Below are positions 33,107-36,142 of a stretch of DNA of 36,142 bases, piece after piece (the first letter of the stretch is position 1; every line of letters begins with the position of its first letter). The notes below the pieces were generated by a model. It worked only from the letters and a program-made list of their open reading frames with translations, made no database searches and was not told the origin of the DNA. The DNA is from JAHEEL01 sp964195545 (lineage in GTDB: Bacteria > Actinomycetota > Acidimicrobiia > Spongiisociales > UBA5794), in contig CAXMQQ010000047.1 of the NCBI GenBank assembly GCA_964195545.1, positions 1-36,142 of the forward strand. The letters run 5' to 3'. The translations under genes and the position numbers were made by a program.

Positions 33107-33999
33107 GCCTCGCTCAATGCTGCGAGTGCCTGTTCGACGGCGGCTCGCGTGTCGGCCGATGCCGGGATCAATGGGAGTCGTGGTTCACCGACCGGATCCC
33201 ATGCGAGATCGAGGCCGGCCTTGAGTGGCATGGGGTTCGGCTCGAGGAACAATGCCTCGTTCAAGGGCGCCAGAGCGGCGTTGAGCCGATCCGCATCTTC
33301 ATCATCCCCGGAGACCGCTGCTTCCACCATGGCCTTGATCGTGTCACCGGCAAGGTGAGCAGCGACAGACACAACGCCCACACCGCCGGCGCGAATGATC
33401 TCTCTCGTGTGGCCGTCGGATCCGGAGTACACGGCGAAACCCTCTGGTAGCGCTTCGATCTGGCGCTTCGTGAACTCGAGATCGTCGACGGCATCCTTCA
33501 CCGCCACGATCCTGTCGTGGTCGGCGAGACGGACGAGCGTTTCGATCTCGATCAGTTGGCAGGTTCGGCCCGGGATGTTGTAGAGAAGAACCGGCAGGTC
33601 CGTGGCGTCGGCGATCGCCGAGAAGTGCCTGGCGATCCCTTCCTGGGGCGGCTTCGAGTAGTAGGGAGTCACCGCCATCACGCCGTGGACGCCGGACTCG
33701 GCTGCCCGCTCGGTGAGTTCGACCGACTCCCGGGTGTCGTAGGTGCCGGTTCCTGCGACCACCGTGATGCGATCGCCAACGGCATCGACGGCTGCCTTGA
33801 ACAGGGCCACTTTCTCGACCTTTGAAAGCGTCGGGGATTCGCCCGTAGTGCCGCCAACGACGATGCCATCCGAGCCGTGTTTGGCAAGATGCCGGGTCAA
33901 CCTCCAGAAGGTGCCGTAGTCGATGGATCCGTCGTCGCCGAAGGGTGTGATCACGGCGGTCAGGACCTGGCCAAAGGGTGCATTGGGTCTGGTCTCCAT
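33103..33999 (-). CDS. dapA: 4-hydroxy-tetrahydrodipicolinate synthase
   Basis: A 298-residue TIM-barrel aldolase that condenses pyruvate with aspartate semialdehyde, the first committed step to diaminopimelate and lysine. It has GGTTGESPTLS near 49-59, the catalytic Tyr Y140 in LLYNIPGRT, and the Schiff-base lysine K168 in IVAVKDA. ATG 33999 gives the family N-terminus (GQVLTAVITPF); a much longer frame would run antisense through the divergent co-chaperone gene. It overlaps rnj and shares a 42-base intergenic gap with the divergent gene at 34042. Regulation is not visible. Confidence 0.97.
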   Translation of the reverse strand: METRPNAPFGQVLTAVITPFGDDGSIDYGTFWRLTRHLAKHGSDGIVVGGTTGESPTLSKVEKVALFKAAVDAVGDRITVVAGTGTYDTRESVELTERAAESGVHGVMAVTPYYSKPPQEGIARHFSAIADATDLPVLLYNIPGRTCQLIEIETLVRLADHDRIVAVKDAVDDLEFTKRQIEALPEGFAVYSGSDGHTREIIRAGGVGVVSVAAHLAGDTIKAMVEAAVSGDDEDADRLNAALAPLNEALFLEPNPMPLKAGLDLAWDPVGEPRLPLIPASADTRAAVEQALAALSEA

Positions 34000-34028
34000 G
34001 GCCGCGACGGTAGCAGGAGACCCCCCAG

Positions 34029-34034
34029 TATTCT
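34029..34034 (+). promoter_or_regulatory. Probable -10 element of a leaderless transcript
   Basis: TATTCT lies seven bases before the ATG at 34042, with no Shine-Dalgarno sequence in between. The whole divergent gap from dapA is 42 bases. This fits leaderless transcription, common in actinobacteria. Confidence 0.4.
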
Positions 34035-34041
34035 CTTCTCT

Positions 34042-34887
34042 ATGACCTCTCCCAGCGACTTTGTGAAAGACGTCGACACCACCAACTTCCCTCAGGTCGT
34101 GCTGCAACGCAGCCGCGAGGTGCCCGTCGTCGTGGACTTCTGGGCGACCTGGTGTCAGCCCTGCCTGATCCTCGGGCCAATTCTCGAGAAGGTCGCGGCG
34201 GACGCTGCCGGTTCGTTCGAACTCGTCAGGGTCGACGTTGACTCCAACCAGGAGCTTGCTGCCCAGTACGGCGTGCAGGGGATCCCGATGGTCGTCGCAT
34301 TCCGGGACGGCAAGATCGCCGACACGTTCACAGGTGCGCTCCCCGAGCCGGCTGTTCGTCAGTGGATCGAGGGCATCCTCCCCACCGAGCTGGACCTCAT
34401 GGTCGATCAAGCCCGGACCGCGCTGGTTGCGGACGACGCCGTTGCTGCCGAACACATCTTCCGCCAGGTGCTCGAACAGCAGTCGGACCACTCCGAGGCA
34501 GGGGCGAGCCTTGCCTCCATGCTCATCGAGCGCGGTGAGACCGACGAGGCGATGATCGTGCTCGGCCGCCTCACACCCGACTCAGAAGTTGACCGTCTCC
34601 AGTCGGCCGCCCGATTGAAAGCATCCAGCGGGCAAGACCTGTCCGACCTCGAAGCGAAACTTGCGGTTGACGATTCGAACGAGGACGCGCGACTCGATCT
34701 CGCGAAGGCTCTCGCCGCCCGGAGCGAGTTCGAACCGGCGCTCGACCACCACCTCGCCGTCGTTCGAGCGAAGGGGCCGAAGAAGGACGAAGCGCGGATT
34801 GCGATGCTCGACATCTTTGGAGTCCTCGGCGATGAGCACCCCTTGACCCAGGTGTACCGAAGGCAGCTGGCGACCGCTCTGTTTTGA
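34042..34887 (+). CDS. cnoX: Thioredoxin-TPR co-chaperone (CnoX/YbbN family)
   Basis: A 281-residue protein. Residues about 8-110 are a thioredoxin fold with active site W-C38-Q-P-C41 (usually WCGPC in thioredoxin; Gln here) and the cis-proline in QGIPMVVAF. The rest (about 120-281) is a helical TPR-like domain. CnoX/YbbN proteins hold unfolding proteins under oxidative stress and pass them to GroEL; a CxxC form can also act on disulfides. It is divergent from dapA, probably leaderless, and convergent with dapB. Which activity dominates is not shown. Confidence 0.88.
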   Translation: MTSPSDFVKDVDTTNFPQVVLQRSREVPVVVDFWATWCQPCLILGPILEKVAADAAGSFELVRVDVDSNQELAAQYGVQGIPMVVAFRDGKIADTFTGALPEPAVRQWIEGILPTELDLMVDQARTALVADDAVAAEHIFRQVLEQQSDHSEAGASLASMLIERGETDEAMIVLGRLTPDSEVDRLQSAARLKASSGQDLSDLEAKLAVDDSNEDARLDLAKALAARSEFEPALDHHLAVVRAKGPKKDEARIAMLDIFGVLGDEHPLTQVYRRQLATALF

Positions 34888-34927
34888 TCCGGTAGTCGGT
34901 AGTCCGTGAAGAGAGTGTTTGATCTCC

Positions 34928-35686
34928 TCAGATTCCGAGCACACGCTCGAGGCCGACCGTTACCGGTTCGTCGAGATCTTGGACTGCGCGGACGGCGGCG
35001 AGTACTCCAGGCATGAAGGCCGTGCGGTCGGTGGTGTCGTGGCGGATCGTGAGCATCTCTCCCGTGCCGCCGAACAGCACTTGCTGGTGTGCCACAAGCC
35101 CGGGTAGCCGGACTGCGTGCACCGGCACACTTGCGACGTCGGCGCCTCGGGCGCCAGGAAGCAATTCTGTCGACTCGACGGCGCGGCTCTGAGGCGCAAC
35201 GGCGGCGACTCTCTCGGCGGTTGCGATCGCTGTTCCCGACGGTGCATCGACCTTGCGGTCGTGGTGCAACTCGATGACCTCTGCTGCCGCGAAGTGAGGG
35301 GCCGCGATCTCGGCGAGACGCATCATCACAACGGCGCCGATCGAGAAGTTCGGCACGACGAGGCAGTTCGGAGGACCACTCCCCCACTGACTTCGGAGTC
35401 GAGCGACACGATCGGCATCGAATCCCGATGTCCCGACAACGGCGCTCATCCCGAGAGATCGCCAGAACGAGAGGTTCTCCATCACGACGTCGGGTTCGGT
35501 GAACTCAACGACGACATCGGCGCCGACGATCGATGCTGGATCGTCAATGATCCGCTGGCCGGCAACCGTCGCCCCTGCGTGATTCGGGTCGTAAAGCTGC
35601 CCGAGTTCTAGATCTGGGCTCGCAGCGACGGTCTCCGCCACGAGGCTGCCCATCCGGCCCCCTGCACCAGACACGCTGACGATCAT
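34928..35686 (-). CDS. dapB: 4-hydroxy-tetrahydrodipicolinate reductase
   Basis: A 252-residue NAD(P)H-dependent enzyme, the step after DapA in diaminopimelate synthesis. It has the nucleotide-binding SGAGGRMG (6-13), the substrate/catalytic segment ELHHDRKVDAPSGTA with H141, H142 and K145, and a domain-closing GLERVLGI end. The start overlaps the stop of the upstream M16 peptidase gene as ATGA, an arrangement also common in actinobacteria. It is full length. Confidence 0.97.
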   Translation of the reverse strand: MIVSVSGAGGRMGSLVAETVAASPDLELGQLYDPNHAGATVAGQRIIDDPASIVGADVVVEFTEPDVVMENLSFWRSLGMSAVVGTSGFDADRVARLRSQWGSGPPNCLVVPNFSIGAVVMMRLAEIAAPHFAAAEVIELHHDRKVDAPSGTAIATAERVAAVAPQSRAVESTELLPGARGADVASVPVHAVRLPGLVAHQQVLFGGTGEMLTIRHDTTDRTAFMPGVLAAVRAVQDLDEPVTVGLERVLGI

Positions 35687-36142
35687 CGAACGAACTCCTC
35701 AAGATCGGACTCTTCGAATGGCCCGGTCGCTCCGATGACGTAGGGCCCTCCGTAGGCGGCGCGGGAGACGGCGATCACGTCGGTGAGGGTGACGGCGTCG
35801 ACCTTGGCGACGATCTCGTCGACCGACCGGTGTTCGAGTCCGGTGATCTCGTTGCGGCCGAGTCGGTTCATGCGTCCGTCGGCGTCCTCGAGCGAGATGG
35901 CGAGGGCTCCTTGCACATGGCCCTTCGCTCGCTTGAGTTCCTCTTCCGTGATGCCGTGCTCCATCAACCGGTCGAGTTCCCCGCGAACGAGTTTCAGCAC
36001 CTCGGCAGTCTGCGACGGCGTCGTCCCAACGTAGATGGCATTCGACCCTGCGTCCGCGAACGGCAGCCGAAACGCGTGAACCGCATAGGCGAGTCCCCGC
36101 ATCTCCCGGATCTCGTGGAACAGCCTGCTGGACATGCCGCCA
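35683..36142 (-). CDS. M16-family zinc peptidase, C-terminal part
   Basis: The last 152 residues or so of an insulinase-type peptidase, open at the right edge of the window. It contains GGMSSRLFHEIREMRGLAYAV, the typical C-terminal-domain motif with the R and Y that contact substrate, then EELKRAKGHVQGALAISLED and the SLEDADGRMNRLGRNE segment. The zinc-binding HxxEH motif is in the N-terminal half, outside the window, so activity cannot be judged. It is co-transcribed with dapB through an ATGA overlap. In mycobacteria the equivalent gene is pepR (Rv2782c). Confidence 0.92.
   Translation of the reverse strand, partial: GGMSSRLFHEIREMRGLAYAVHAFRLPFADAGSNAIYVGTTPSQTAEVLKLVRGELDRLMEHGITEEELKRAKGHVQGALAISLEDADGRMNRLGRNEITGLEHRSVDEIVAKVDAVTLTDVIAVSRAAYGGPYVIGATGPFEESDLEEFVR

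Noticed and set aside
1..36142. CRISPR arrays, rRNA genes, intact tRNA genes and prophage modules
   Set aside because: Looked for but none found; the repeats at 11,365-11,607 are too few and irregular for CRISPR.

Overview
The window reads as a GC-rich actinobacterial chromosome, most likely from a deep-branching class such as Acidimicrobiia (inference). Three things point this way. First, the order dut, nrdR, LysM gene, lexA, dapF, miaA, miaB, recA, ftsK, dapA, rnj, dapB, M16 peptidase follows from memory the Mycobacterium tuberculosis block around Rv2697c-Rv2782c. Second, the SOS boxes are of the Gram-positive CGAAC-N4-GTTCG type. Third, RNase Y, which mycobacteria lack, sits in the same block as RNase J.

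Left part (1 to about 11,650): an accessory region. It starts with the tail of an IS3-family transposase. Next comes a minus-strand operon for a membrane-anchored, Tat-exported molybdopterin oxidoreductase: catalytic subunit, four-cluster FeS subunit, NrfD membrane subunit, small membrane protein, TorD-type chaperone and a large ferredoxin/MvhD-like protein. Upstream on the same strand is a PhnD-like lipoprotein - histidine kinase - response regulator operon joined by 4-base overlaps. It resembles the TtrS/TtrR tetrathionate sensor with its periplasmic binding domain split off as a separate protein. Two palindromes lie in the 277-base gap between the two operons. The region ends with a truncated type I restriction HsdR remnant, a repeat-rich non-coding stretch and a 5' half of a tRNA-Gly(GCC) gene broken in the anticodon stem. 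This looks like the edge of an integrated island.

Middle part (11,685 to 24,446): core genes. dut, a membrane-anchored hypothetical protein, nrdR, and a LysM protein divergent from lexA with three SOS boxes between them. The long minus-strand series is thpR, recA (with its own SOS box), rny, miaB, miaA and dapF, fed from upstream by rimO and cinA. miaA appears to start at CTG in a CTGA overlap. DapF has Ser in place of its second catalytic Cys.

Right part (24,490 to 36,142): ftsK, a pabB-pabC fusion, a TauE/SafE permease and a coiled-coil protein lead into rimO. Beyond ftsK are a GUN4-domain protein, an SDR oxidoreductase, rnj, dapA, a thioredoxin-TPR co-chaperone (CnoX/YbbN), dapB and the C-terminal part of an M16 peptidase cut by the window end. 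dapA, dapB and dapF together supply diaminopimelate and lysine. rny and rnj supply the main mRNA decay enzymes.
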